Positions 37,314-49,044 of a DNA stretch of 64,000 nucleotides are shown here, in pieces; positions within the stretch are counted from its first letter, which is position 1; every line of letters starts with the position of its first letter. Position numbers and translations under genes: made by a program. The notes under the pieces were generated by a model. That model ran no database searches and was not told the DNA's origin. It saw only the letters and a program-made list of their open reading frames with translations. Origin of the DNA: Grifola frondosa (taxonomy: Eukaryota > Basidiomycota > Agaricomycetes > Polyporales > Grifolaceae); NCBI GenBank assembly GCA_001683735.1, contig LUGG01000006.1, positions 992,001 to 1,056,000 of the forward strand, given 5' to 3'.

Positions 37314-39501
37314 ATGCGCGTCTCCTTCGGCTTAGGTGCACTATTGTTCGCGTCCGCTGGTGTCCATCATGCAGCTGCGGAAATCCCCAGCAAGATCTAT
37401 GGGGTAAACCTTGGTTCTTGGTGAGAGTCTTGCGTATGCTAGTACTTGTAGCCATGCTTAACTAGCAACTCTGGACGTAGGTTGGTTCTTGAACCGTGGA
37501 TGCTTCCTGCTGGTATGTGCAATGTATTCAGGACCTGGTTGGATCGGACCTAAGTCCGCCTCTATTAGAATGGACGGCGATGGGCGGCGAGATTTGCGGC
37601 TCATGTCAAAATTGCATAGGATCCGAATTGTGAGTGTTCTCGATAATGGTTTGCAGTATGCTGCTTAGTGACATCGGCATCAGTGCCTTCGCACAGGCAT
37701 ACCCCAAGACTGTTGACAGCTCATTCGCCAAGCATTGGTACGTGCATTGTGATCATGTCCATGTGATATTTCCTGATACATGTTGTGCAGGTCGACTTGG
37801 TTTACGCAGGACGATGTAAACCAACTGAAATCTGTTGGCATAAATACCGTCCGAATTCCGCTCGGATATTGGATCGTGGAACAACTTGTTAACCGAAAGA
37901 CGGAGTTTTATCCTCGCGGAGGCATTAGTTATCTTGTGAGCATCGATGGTTAAATTATGGATTGTGCAGTGTTGACGAGACTCGATTAGCAACAAGGCCT
38001 GCAAATGCTTAATGATGCTGGCATTCAAGCTATCTTAGACCACCATGCTCTGCCCGGTGTCCAGACAGCGGATCAGTCTTTCACAGGACAGTACGTGATA
38101 CATTCAGTCATCAATTCCATTCGTTTACACTGTTCTAGATGCACATCAAACGTACAATTCTATGCATGTTTTTTCCCTCCTCTGCTTCTGCTTCTGCTGA
38201 GCTCGATTTCTCCGCAATAGACCAAATACAATTACCATCGCGCTCTGGTGTGGACGGCTGTCATGACGGCGCTCTCCCACTTGGACCCGCACTTTGCATC
38301 GGTTTTCGCGATCGAGGCCGTCAATGAGCCAATTATGGATGCAACGCAGACCCCGGGCTATGGCGGCTGTAATTCAATTATAATTCCTCAACTTAGCTCC
38401 CTGATCGCTCACACGCAATTTTAGTTCAGAAGAATTTTGTGCAAGTAGTCCGCGCGGTGGAACTCGTCCTTGGCATCCCCGTACCGGGCATGACGCTCGA
38501 CACCAAAGTCTCCACGACAAACTTCACCTCCGCGCTGACTACAGTGTCCAAGTCCTCTACGATCTTTAGTTCAGAAATTAAGTCTGTGCTTCTCGAGGCA
38601 GTACCGATCCTCGTGGAGCTTGGAATCGAGCTGTCTATTCCGGCTATTTTTAATTCTGAATCGGCGTCTGCCCCACTGCATAGCGTGCGTGAGCCGCTAG
38701 TTACGAAGTGAGTGCGCACGCAAGTAAACTTACGCGACGTTAAACTTACTTATCTTGGTAGCTTTATGGACGTCAATTGGCAATATAACAATCCCGCCAA
38801 CCCTGCGAACGCGAGTATTGGACCGCAGGGGTATGACAACCACTTGTATTACAGGTGCGCTTTCTATAAATGCAAGCTTTCGCCTTCGAACACTGACGGT
38901 CCCCATCTACTTTCAGCTTCGGCGTGAGTTGTTCGTCAGATGGATTTTCTTCTGGTGGCTGAATTTTTGAATGTGCAGGGCGTAGCTGCCGCGAACCCCG
39001 ATGCATACCTGACGAGCATCTGCAGTACGCAACTCCAATTCTCATCTCACCGCTCAGTTGAGCTCATTGCTGCGACCAGACCTCCAAAGAGTCCAGGCTG
39101 ACGCAGCCGTTGGTGACAGCCCGCTATGGTTCGGAGAATGGGGCTTGCCGACGCAATTCAATGCCACAGACGAGTTCCTGTTCAAGTGGGCCGATGCGCA
39201 GAAGCTTGCATACAGCCAGGGTGCGGGGTGGATTGTAAGTAGTTTGTCTCGTTCTGTCCGAATGCTATTTCTTATTATGTGTTTATGCGTAGTTCTGGAA
39301 CTTCAAGACAGAGATTTCTGCATTGGCAGGCGACCTCGCTAGACAATGGTGGGTCACCTGTTTGATTTTATTAGATAGGGTACTGGCTAAGTTGGTATCT
39401 ATAGGTCATATCTCGAAGGCATCAAGCTTGGATACCTCACGACGGACCCTTCTCAAGTCAATGACCCACATGTCTGTGATCCATACGTCAATGCGTCATG
39501 A
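37314..39501 (+). CDS. GH5 exo-beta-1,3-glucanase, secreted
   Basis: Cell-wall glucan hydrolase, probably GH5 subfamily 9. Start at 37314 with a signal peptide (MRVSFGLGALLFASAGVHHA), then EIPSKIYGVNLGSWLVLEPW, FAKHWSTWFTQDDVNQLKSV, GINTVRIPLGYWIVEQLVNR, ILDHHALPGVQ, the acid/base motif FAIEAVNEPI and the nucleophile motif PLWFGEWGLPT. It ends HVCDPYVNAS. More than ten introns. The intron around 38150-38220 is ambiguous: either a GT donor directly after CTSN or a GC donor after VQFY. Otherwise the frame is intact. Both catalytic Glu residues are present. Confidence 0.88.
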
Positions 39502-39763
39502 TGTGTTGTGAAAGAAAGCTGTTGAAATTACATTTCGTTTCTGGAATTGCATCGCAATAGCTGGGAATCATGTCACAACGTCGGTTTATGCTGTTTCATG
39601 TGCCCGTGGGTTGTCGCAGGCTGATTCGGCGGCTGATAACTAGAATAGGATTGCAAAACTTCTTTCTTGGCATTACGTCCAGCCTTACGGCTTCCTCGTG
39701 TTCACACGCAGCGGCCTTATTACTGCGTCTCGCAACGCAGGTTGCTTCAAACCAGACACCATC

Positions 39764-40864
39764 ATGTCCGACGACAACCACGTCCCGTTTACAAACGCAG
39801 AACCGCCGTTCAATAGTTCCACGGCAGATATCATCCTCCGATCCGCTGACGGCGTGAACTTCAGAGTACACAAATGTATCTTGACACTATCATCTGATTT
39901 CTTCGACGACATGTTCTCCCTTCCTCAGCCAGCTGCCGAGTCTGCTGGGGCCGAATTCCAAGTCGACCGAACCACTTCGAATGGTTTACCAGTGGTGTCA
40001 TGCACCGAGGATAGCGGATCCCTAGACATTCTGCTCCGCTGCATCTACCCAGTTGACAGAATGGTAGGCAGCCTGGACGACGTAATTTCCGCGTTGCGTG
40101 CCGCGCGCAAGTACTTGGTTCGTCCTGCTATCGCATACCTCGAGCAGCGGTTTGTAGAGATCGCTAAAGGCGACGCCGTACGCGCGTGGGCTCTCGCCGC
40201 GCGAGAACAGTGGGAGAGGGAGATGAGGGAGGCCGCAAAGCTCTCGCTATTACAACCACACCCAACTAAATTTCTCGAGGAGTTTGAATACGTCAGCGCC
40301 GCCGACCTCATCCGACTTCATGATTACCGCGGGGCATGCACCAAGAGCGTTGTACGCCTTCTGTATGACTTACGGTGGCTCGGAAATATTGAATGGATGG
40401 GGTTCATTGGCGACTCTCACTTCTCCTGTGGCTGTGATGATACTGTGCTCACGGTGATAATAGGACTGGATGTGGTCCACACTACATCGACCCCTTGGTT
40501 CATCACATATCTGAAAGCCCTTGAGATGGGGCTGAAGGAAAAACCAAGGGGAAGAACTATCATGGACATCGACGTGGTTGCCCCGTGTTGCGCTGATGCA
40601 CATCAGAGGAGCTTAGGCTGCGATATCTGTCTGGATCCTATCCCACGGCTGCTCCGATTCAACGCCTTGCTTGCAACAAAAATTGAGGAAGAAGTATCAA
40701 AGGTGTGCATATGTCTTTCGACATACACTACTCACGACTTCAAAGACTAATGCAAACTAATTCAGATACAGCTCAGAATGAAAGGCAAGCCCCAATCGTT
40801 CGGAGGAACCTACGGGTGCTGGGGAGATCCTATGGGAGGTCCGACCTCTGTGGAATATATGTAG
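39764..40864 (+). CDS. BTB/POZ-domain protein
   Basis: The start at 39764 gives MSDDNHVPFTNAEPPF. The BTB core is STADIILRSADGVNFRVHKC and ILTLSSDFFDDMF, followed by LDILLRCIYPVDRM and RAARKYLVRPAIAYLEQRFV. The C-terminal half carries clustered Cys/His (VAPCCADAHQRSLGCDICLD) shared with the double-BTB protein at 62-64 kb (GDCPHCRG region). A single 3' intron after EEEVSK joins the last exon IQLRMKGKPQSFGGTYG and moves the stop to 40864; without it the frame would stop at 40750. BTB proteins often recruit Cul3 ligases or act as transcriptional cofactors. Large BTB families of unknown role are common in polypore-type fungi. Confidence 0.85.
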
Positions 40865-41277
40865 GCCTATACGCGCGTATACTGAAGTCATTTTGTTTGT
40901 TGTGTATTCTAGCGAAATTGTATGGTAGCAGGACGATCACATGATCATTGGACGCGACGTCGATCGCGTCGAATCTGAGACGATGACGTGTGGACGACTT
41001 TGCGGCCGGCGCAGAGTCGATCTTGTGGCTGACATTCGGGAGGCTTGCAGAGACGACCGGAGCTACTCCGAGTATATAAGTAGAACGTCGATGGTTCAGT
41101 TTCCTCCATTCTTCTTCCCTCTTTCTTCCACCATCCCCTCAGACCCCGGTGGTCCTTTCTCGCTTTCATACGCTTTCGAATTGCTTTCTTGCGACAGCGT
41201 CGTACTATTTCATCCTTCAACTCTCACCTTCGTTTCCGAACTCAACTCTTTCTTACCGTCCTCATTTCCGCGTCATA
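40865..41277. other. Promoter region of the His/Asp-repeat gene
   Basis: About 410 bp with a TATATAAG-like box near 41075 and a C/T-rich tract (about 41100-41270) before the next gene. Such pyrimidine tracts are common just upstream of highly expressed fungal genes (general knowledge). Confidence 0.45.
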
Positions 41278-43975
41278 ATGGTCGTCCTCACCCCCGCTTT
41301 GCTCTCCTGGCCGCCATGTCGTCTCTTGCTGCAGTAACCGTTCTTCCAGGGTCAGTTGAGGGTGCAGCGATCCAGGTCCGCTACCGCGAAGAGTCGGCAC
41401 CCACGTCTCGTCATGCCCAGTCACTCGGTCATACCGCATCCGCCGACCCTCGCGCTCCGAGCTCATCCAACTCGGAACCAGACAGACGACCCCAACGCGA
41501 GCCCAATCCGATGCTTTCCTTGCCTAATGTCCGTGCTGCAGGTATGGACAAGAAGACTACTGAGCACGCTTCGACGAAGCCGGGCCCCAAGAGCAAGGAG
41601 GGACATAGCAAGAAGACCAAACATCACAAACAATCTGTGAGTTGCACGCTGTTAACGTGCGCTGGCCATCTAAATCATGGTTCTTGAACAGAGAGGGACT
41701 TGGGATCCAGTCAATCCCGTTGCCCGCATGAGTGACCTTTGGATTGGAGCTCATTCCCAGTCCAACCGCGTTATGAAGCTGGTCAGCCTCCCGCCTAGGT
41801 TGGACAAGAGGCATCACGATCATCACGACCATGATCGCGACCATGATAAGGTCATTGTCAAGGGCGACGACGATCACGTTCACATCCACGATAATGGCCA
41901 CGACCGTCATGACAAAGTTGTCGTAAAGGGCGACAACGACCATGTGCATATTCATCGTTCACCTTCCCCCGATCCTCACCACCACCACGGGCATAACGAT
42001 GACGTTGTTGTCAAAGGTGACCACGATAGTGTGCATGGTCGTCGCTCACCGTCTCCGGCGCCCCATCATCACGACCACGACCACGATGAGGTCATTATTA
42101 AAGGTGACCACGACAGTGTTCACACTCGTCGCTCTCCATCCCCTGCGCCTCATCACGACCACGACTACGACCACGATGGTGACCACGACAAGGTCGTGAT
42201 CAAAGGGGATCACGATCACGTTAACATTCGTCGCTCTCCATTCCCTGCGCCTCATCACCACCATGACCACGACCACGACCGTGACCGTGACCACGATAAG
42301 GTCGTGATCAAAGGGGATCATGATCATGTTAATATTCATCGTTCTCCGTCCCCTGCGCCTCATCACGATCACGATCACGACCACGACCATGATCACGACC
42401 ACGACCATGACCACGACCATGACCACGACCACGATCACGGCCGTGACCACGACAAGGTCGTGATTAAAGGGGATCATGATCGCGTTGATATTCACAAGAG
42501 ACGTTTTTCTCCAGTGGTCATCGCTGGTGATGAAGGGAAATCGTTCCTCGTCACTCACGCTCGGAGACACCATCAGAAGGTAGTTGCAAAAAAGGACAAT
42601 GCAAACATGCATGTGCATACGAGGCGAGATACGCAAGAGATCAACGGTACCCCAGGCTCCGTGGATATCATGGTACGTGAATATTATTATGAGACAACTT
42701 TAACGGCCAATCCTTTCATCGCGTTCGCAGAGCCAGGTTGCGAATTCATCTTATGGTCAGCGTATTGCTTCTCTTGTAGTTGCTTCTCCGGACAACAGCA
42801 CTTCCGGCGACAACACGACCAGCGTTGGAAGCTTTGTACTCAACGCTTCCGGTACGGAACGAACTCAGATGTACCTTGTTGTCGCGCCATCCGATACAAA
42901 CACTACCGACCCCGATCCCACTTCATCGAATTCAACTACGAAACCGTTCATTCGGTTGCACTACAAATGCCTGTCTTCGAAACTTCGGAGCGCTCAACTC
43001 AAGCCTTATTGCGCAACGTTCGACCCCAAGCCTGCCACTCCTGGACCTCTTACAGTCGAACAATGTATGAGTGGCACGCAAGACGAACATAAGAGCCAAG
43101 TGTTCGCCTACGAGCCCGAAACTGGCACCATCCGGCCGATGTGGTTTGAGGGCGAGAATGACGGAACAGATGGTCCCGATTCGTCGACACCGGATGACTC
43201 CGGGGATTCATCTGGAGATGCGGATTCGACCCCGAGCTCAGATTCGAATTCGACCACAGTCGCTCCTCAGGATCCTACTACTCCCACCAGCGACAAGATA
43301 GCCAGCGTTACCAGTGTGGACGATGCGGCGGTGGACAAGAACTTCGGGGATGCAAGAAGACGGCTAACGCACATGGGTCTTTCAAAGTCTCTCGTTGCGG
43401 ATGCAGGCTTCGAGCGCGCGCAGAATGTGACACTTATGTTCAGCCCGGCCGCACCTAAAGTCGCGCCACCGCTGAAAATGGTGGATACCTTCAATCCTAG
43501 CGAGAAGACTACTGATGGCTCTTCGTCAACAACTGGCTCTATGTCTGGCCTTACCTCTGCCTCGACTGCGGTGTCTTCGACGACAGTCTCTGCTGCTGAT
43601 GTTGATTCTACTTCTTTGATGGCTACGACTACTGTTGCTACATCAAGTACCACGAATGACGGCGCCACAGCTACGTCAATGTCCTCTGCTCCTCCCCTGG
43701 AGGTCAAGGTCTTCAATCCCTACGCTACGTCTGACTCGATAGCTTCGCAGACTACAACGCTTGCCTCGAGCTCTGTATTGCCGACGACGTCCGCCACTGG
43801 TTCGGACTCGGTAGGTGCAAAGGACGTCACGACTACAAGGACCATGATCGGAAGTACTACGACGACTGCGACCGGCACGGGCAATGGAGCGAGTTCCACC
43901 ATGACACCAGTGAGCACGGCGCCTTACGAGTGGATGTTTAGGCATAGTGGAGACGACGCATCAGGATTTGTTTAA
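41278..43975 (+). CDS. Secreted His/Asp-repeat protein, probably cell-surface and metal-binding
   Basis: The N-terminus is probably a signal peptide: ATG at 41278 leads into a hydrophobic run ending VTVLPGSVEGA, but one base in the C-run at 41293-41297 must be missing; otherwise translation starts at 41315 (MSSLAAVTVLPG). A basic linker and an intron precede VNPVARMSDLWIGAHSQSNR. Seven clear repeats then follow (41805-42510) of the form DKVVIKGDHDHVNIHRSPSP with His/Asp spacers. The spacer in unit five is a run of about 18 DH pairs. A conserved extracellular domain follows (SYGQRIASLVVASPDNSTSG, FIRLHYKCLSSKLRS), then a Ser/Thr-rich, N-glycosylation-rich tail without an obvious GPI signal. 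Divalent-metal binding is inferred from composition. Confidence 0.75.
41805..42510 (+). repeat. Seven-unit His/Asp coding repeat with a (DH)n tract
   Basis: Tandem units of about 75-150 bp, each encoding a VVIKGDHDHV core flanked by RSPSPAPHH and a variable run of Asp-His pairs. The longest pure run of GACCAC/GATCAC codons is at about 42361-42450. Unit length differs mainly by the number of DH codons, which suggests slippage growth. Confidence 0.9.
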
Positions 43976-44236
43976 TTTGGACGAATGGATTGAACTGATT
44001 GAGTCGGTGGGGTGTTCTTTCTTCTCAATATCGATATATTACATTTGTACTCCCTTACGTTCATTTTATTACACTCAGCGGTTGAAGAATATCGAGATGA
44101 AACGAGTACTTGAGATTATATGCGGGCCATCATCCAGTGATTTGCCACAACGAGATGTGACACTTGACCATAGCTATACATGCCTACATTTTGATCGCAG
44201 TCAGATATATACCAGAGCGGGTTTGGTGATACCCCA

Positions 44237-45267
44237 TCAACAACTCCTCCAGTGCGAATCTTGAGTGAGGTGCTCAAAACGAACTCGGAACCCACGTTCA
44301 ACTTCGTCGAAGTCGAGTCCATCCCATCGTCTTTAAGTCGTGAGAGTTTCAGAATCCTAAAGGACTAGGCGCGAAAAGGACTCACGCGAGCTCGAATATC
44401 TTGCCATATATCTGGAGACGACTCAAGATATCCAGAATCGTCCAGTCCTTGGGGACATATTCGATGTACGGTCCACAGAGGAGCTCGTACAAGTCTGCGG
44501 GGGATGTCTCTGCGTGCCACCTGCGATCTTGGGATCAAGGCAAGGCTCGCAATATTATCACAGTGCAGCTCTCACTGTTGCTGGACCATGCCGACGATAT
44601 CTGCGACGGCGAGGCCCGTCTCCTGTGCTAGGTACCACGACGTGCGGTTGTTGATGATGGTGAGCTTCATGAAGTCGGTGGGCGGGAAGGTCGCGAAGCT
44701 CCGGCGCGGGAGCGCGTGCTCGGAGAGCCAGCTTGGGTCTGTGGGGCTCGTGCTGCGGCGGAGGTGGGGGCGGCCTCTTTCGCTGAAGCTGATGAAGCGG
44801 AGGAGCTGGTGAGGATGGAGGTCTGCGGGGGCAAGGGCTGTGGATGCTGGGATCATTGCGTTGCTCCATGTGTTTGAGCATCTGTGTATGGCCTCCTCCA
44901 TCTTCGAGGCTAGAGCAATAAAATCATGTTAATTCAGAAGATACCTTTGGAGGATTCACGTACCATTGTATTCCAAAAGCGCGCTTCCGCAACATGGATG
45001 GGAGCAGAACCCGTCTTCGCTGATGACATCGAAGGCGAATCGCTTCCACGGTATGTACTGATCAGCTGGACCGCGTCCCAGTCCTGCTAGCTGGCAACAC
45101 CTGTGCCAAAACGCCTCTCCCTTCGCTTCTCCCCCGTCATTGTACAGCGCGGCGACGCGGGTACACGTGTTGTAGAAGCAGACGTGCGTGCGGAGGTCCG
45201 AGTCCTTGATGCAGTCCTTGATTTTGTAGAGGATCTCGTTGGGGAGGGAGTGGAAGCCGCTGTGCAT
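44237..45267 (-). CDS. F-box-like protein, paralogue 2
   Basis: The start at 45267 gives MHSGFHSLPNEILYKIKDCI, then SDLRTHVCFYNTCTRVAALY, FWHRCCQLAGLG and FCSHPCCGSALLEYN, closely parallel to the gene at 4.2-5.3 kb including intron position. Exon two begins ASKMEEAIHRCSNTWSNAM and contains PRRSFATFPPTDFMKLTIIN. Later exons give WHAETSPADLYELLCGPYIE, DWTILDILSRLQIYGKIFEL and RGFRVRFEHLTQDSHW, ending at the stop 44237. Three introns. The frame is intact. Likely an SCF-type substrate adaptor; the target is unknown. Confidence 0.72.
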
Positions 45268-45614
45268 GCTGCGAGCGAGTGTGGAGAAGGGGCGGTGGAG
45301 AGGTCATGGGTGTTAGAGCGGACCCAGGTATTATGTATTTGGTGATCATCACTGTCTGTTGCGAGTTCGATCAGTCGATCGCGTAGCGCGACGCGTGCAT
45401 GCTGTATAAGCCGGCACGTGAGCGCACGCGCTACTTAGTTAGCAACAAAAAACGTTCGCCACGCCACCCTGTCCTCCGAGCACGATTGATGGGCCAGGGC
45501 AATCAATTCAGAATCAGGAACATGTGATGAAAGCGCAAACGCGCTCGGCGTCGAATATATATGCCCGCGAAACGAACCTCTGGGTCCACGAGGACAGTGC
45601 ATCTCATGAGGGGC
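45268..45614. other. Intergenic spacer before U6 copy 2
   Basis: About 350 bp. A TATATAT-like box lies near 45555. It holds the F-box promoter (minus) and leads into the U6 upstream element. No gene seen. Confidence 0.4.
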
Positions 45615-45650
45615 ACGTGCATTCACACCCGTGAGCTGAACAAAGTGCGA
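45615..45650 (+). promoter_or_regulatory. Shared U6 upstream element, copy 2
   Basis: CACGTG at 45615, ACACCCGTGAG from 45626 and AAGTGCGAAA from 45644, the last starting exactly 46 bp before TGTCCCC. Same order and spacing as at the other U6 genes while the sequence between differs. Confidence 0.65.
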
Positions 45651-45689
45651 AACTGCCGCCTTAGCACCGCAGGTTCCGCCGAGTATATT

Positions 45690-45713
45690 GTCCCCTTCGG
45701 GGTGACATACGAA

Positions 45714-45744
<31 letters not shown>

Positions 45745-45814
45745 GGCCCCTGCACAAGGATGACACGCTTTCCCGGAGTGGTAGACCTACGGGTCTCAAT
45801 ATTTATTTTCTTTT
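45690..45814 (+). ncRNA. U6: U6 spliceosomal snRNA, copy 2
   Basis: Starts GTCCCCTTCGGGGTGACATA. It contains GATACAGAGAAGATTAGCA, the internal stem-loop region GGCCCCTGCACAAGGATGAC, the 3' hairpin GTAGACCTACGGGTCTC, and ends in a T-rich run at 45806-45817 suited to Pol III termination. It matches copy 1 almost base for base. Confidence 0.94.
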
Positions 45815-46035
45815 TTTGCTCTTCGTTTTGATGGCAAGCGGTAGAGCAGCTTAATTTAGAATGCGTATGAGGGCAGCCTTTATGCCCTGACCAGGTTTCC
45901 TGAGTATGCGAACTAGTGTTCCAAAGATGTGATCTACAAAAGTGCACAACAGACATGATGTATGTAATACGTTTGTGCAAAAACAACAACAGTAACGACG
46001 AAGCCAATACCGCCAACAACAACAACAATAACAAT

Positions 46036-48135
46036 TCACTCGTCGTCCCCGATCACATGTGTCTCCACGTCCATGTCTGCATCCGGCACGCGCGCATACC
46101 ACTTTGAGCCCGCCGTCATCTCTATCCCACCCTCTGCCGTAGCAGATGCAGCATTCCGCCCGCTCGTCGCGTATAGATTGATTAGGGAGACGATGAGGGT
46201 ATACAAGATAAACGCTAGACTGTAAGAGTGTCAGAGAGAGTCTGAGGGGAACGTGTCTACGCACGAACCTGAACATAATTAGGATGTAAGTAACATGGTC
46301 CATCCCCTCGCCGTTCACGAACTGTAGCTCCTCATCCGTAGCAGACATGAAGAGCAGACTAGAGTAGGAAACGAGGTGAGCGCAGGCCCAAGGTGGTTAT
46401 TCTGAACCTGCTTACCCAGCGGCGACCAGAAGCTACCAACACGGAAAATTTGATGAGTACAGTCCTCGAAGGGCATGATTCCATGATAGATGCGGTCCAC
46501 GACATCACAACAAACCGCATCGACCACGGAATTGCAGCATCTGATCGTAAACGATTTCACTCACAAAAGGAGGGAGGTGGCGGAACCCTTTTGCAGTGGT
46601 GGATTGCCCGGCGGTATCATCTGCTAAGGTATGCTCGCTATGGCTGTCGCCATCTGTAGAGGGCTCCGGGGTGTACTTGGGGACGATGAAGGAGACCTCA
46701 ATAATGCGCGTGATGCCTGCGAGCATCAGAGTGTAGCCGAACGCGGCGTGTACCTGTGAGAAATTCGCTTGTCAATGTGGGTCAGCTGATACGGCGGGTG
46801 GTGATGGGCGGACCTTGGTGGACAGCATGAGTGCTTGGGCATGCTCGGACATCGCCCAGCCGGTAAGCATGATGCTGGTAAGGCAGAGACGTGTCAGTAG
46901 TCGGAACGAGATTGGGAAACAGCGACGGACATGAGGGATGGAACAAAGGATCGCTGTTGCGATAGGAGTGAATGACGGCTTGCATTGAACATTACAGGAG
47001 ACAGACCTGGTTATTTCGAGATAAATAGATGCCCAACCCTCCTCCAGCCCACCCTGATAGATATAGAAACGTTAGATTTTACCATAAAACCAGGACGCAA
47101 AAAATAATTACAGAGTACACCGAGGATACTATAAATGTGACTTGATGATTATTTTGAATATAAGATGAGCTGTTCACGCACGTATGCTGCATGTCCTTGA
47201 CGGACCAACCCGAGCCTCGGTGCTCAGTAAATGTATTGACTAAATTCATAGCTCAGACACAAGTGTGGAACGTCTTTTGAAGAAAGACCCACCGATTCCC
47301 TGAGTTATGCACACAATTCCATTGAGAAATAACCCGGAGAGGCAAAGGGGCAAATATACGCACCCAAAGCATAATAACCCAAGAGTCCCACCATTCGGGA
47401 CTGCGACCACTACGTCGCACCCACGACTCGCCGACCAGAAGCAAGATGGCCATGATAACAGCGTATGCGATGAAGCCACTTCCCTGAATGAAACCACACA
47501 TCGATTGCGCTGACCTAGAAGCAATAAGAGTGTGCATACCATAATATAATGCGCCAAACACTGGCCAAGGTTATCGCCACGGCAGTATCCCCTGAAAGCA
47601 ATAGCGCCGAACAGCCATTTGCGTCCAGCCAAGGATCGGATACGCCTTCCCCACACGCCATGCATGCGCACCGCCCACGGTCGGATCGTTTCTTCATGAA
47701 TGTGGAGCTTCAGGTAGATGCCCAGGAGAAGCTGGAGCGCGATAGGTGCAAACAAGATCGACGCCATCATCCCATGTGCACCGGCGAGGAACGCACGTCC
47801 GCGATGCGCATGGCCGAGAACGTATCCGGCAGCCGTCAGCACGAAACCAGCACTCTGATGGAAAATCCATCAAACGCGTTAATAGGATCGACCAAGTATA
47901 TGCGTACCTGTAATGGGACATGCCAACGACTTCGCGAGATACCTAGGACCATGCCTGTCGGGAATAATACGCCCCATACAGCTGCCTGCAGGAAGATATG
48001 CATCCATAGAATGGTGTCCACTGGTGCGTTGGACTGCTCTTCTGTCAACTCGTCGTGATGTTCGTGCGCAGCTGCAGGCAGGACCAGGGCAAACAACAGA
48101 ATAGGGAAAGACGCCATGACGGCCTTCGACAACAT
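46036..48135 (-). CDS. Ytp1-like multi-pass membrane protein
   Basis: Fungal membrane protein of the Ytp1/DUF2427 family, function unknown. The start at 48135 (or 48117) gives a signal sequence ([20 protein letters not shown]). Conserved parts: [59 protein letters not shown], a 7-nt microexon within [13 protein letters not shown] (47293-47299), [59 protein letters not shown], and a tail ending [12 protein letters not shown]. At least ten membrane helices. About a dozen introns; the frame is intact where followed. The His-rich stretch after the signal ([10 protein letters not shown]) is typical of the family. Confidence 0.82.
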
Positions 48136-48600
48136 CGTAAATACCAGAATCTAGTTTCCGCTGTTGAGGGATCTCTGATCACCCAGAGGAGCCACAGAAC
48201 CGTATTAGATACGTGTACGAAGACGAAGACGGAGGTATGGAGCGTCGGACAAGGCGCCCGACTCGAGGCGCTGAGAATCACGTGCATTGATCGGAGCGAG
48301 ACGCGATCGAGTCGAGGACTCGAGTTGAGCAACGCACGGAAATAATGAAAGCACTATATAATTATTGCTGCAAGTATACTGTGTACTATAAGTGTGCACG
48401 CAGTCTATCTTAGGAGCGACAGATGTTTACGACGTGTCGGCCCGTCGTGCATTGTGTATTTTCAATCTCACTTTCGCTTCTATGTTATGACTCAGGGTAA
48501 GTATATATGTTACATCGTGCTGGAGTTTTACAGTAATAGAGTACTCGCGCAATATATATGACTTTACTCAGGCATTTGAGGTCAAAGCAGTTTTTGGAGC
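48136..48600. other. Intergenic spacer between Ytp1-like gene and U6 copy 3
   Basis: About 460 bp. It holds the promoter of the Ytp1-like gene and the region 3' of U6 copy 3. No other gene recognised. Confidence 0.4.
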
Positions 48601-48672
48601 AAAAAAGAAAATAAATATTGAGACCCGTAGGTCTACCACTCCGGGAAAGCGTGTCATCCTTGTGCAGGGGCC

Positions 48673-48703
<31 letters not shown>

Positions 48704-48726
48704 TCGTATGTCACCCCGAAGGGGAC
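48601..48726 (-). ncRNA. U6: U6 spliceosomal snRNA, copy 3
   Basis: The minus strand starts GTCCCCTTCGGGGTGACATA and carries the ACAGAGA box, stem-loop region and 3' hairpin of the other copies. It differs by having five instead of six A before TTGGAACG. The T-run after the hairpin (plus strand 48601-48606) marks the 3' end. Confidence 0.93.
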
Positions 48727-48766
48727 AATGTACTATGCGGACTGAGATAGCGCTAGACAAATCATC

Positions 48767-48791
48767 TGCATTTGGTGCGACTCGCGGGTGT
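48767..48791 (-). promoter_or_regulatory. Shared U6 upstream element, copy 3
   Basis: On the minus strand ACACCCGCGAG and AAATGCAGAT recur, the second starting exactly 46 bp before TGTCCCC. The CACGTG box of the other two copies is degenerate here (CACGTT, 4 bp further away). Confidence 0.6.
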
Positions 48792-49037
48792 CAAACATTT
48801 AACGTGCAGCTTGCAGCGAACTCGACAAACTGCCTCAGGATGGCATGATTGGCATGATATATACCCAATTAACTGCAGAAAGCTACTCTCTTCATTCAAA
48901 TTTTTTGCATCAGTGTTTTGAACACTTCTATGCCGGTCCGGGAGCTTCAACGCGGATGGAAGAACGCGGTCCCGTGACATAATCTAGGGCAGGCGTTCGC
49001 GCGTTTCATCGTGTTTGCCAGCCCTCGCTCTGTCCCC

Positions 49038-49044
49038 ATCCACA
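49038..49044. repeat. 7-bp target-site duplication, left (ATCCACA)
   Basis: ATCCACA immediately precedes the left inverted repeat and is repeated exactly at 58696-58702 after the right one. Confidence 0.85.

Noticed and set aside
38150..38225. A fourth GC-AG intron in the glucanase gene
   Set aside because: A GT donor 18 bp upstream also gives an open frame, so the GC reading is not needed.
42046..42636. 196-codon minus-strand frame rich in Val/Ile/Met
   Set aside because: It is the antisense of the His/Asp codon repeat; the hydrophobic composition is a direct consequence of reversing GAC/CAC codons.
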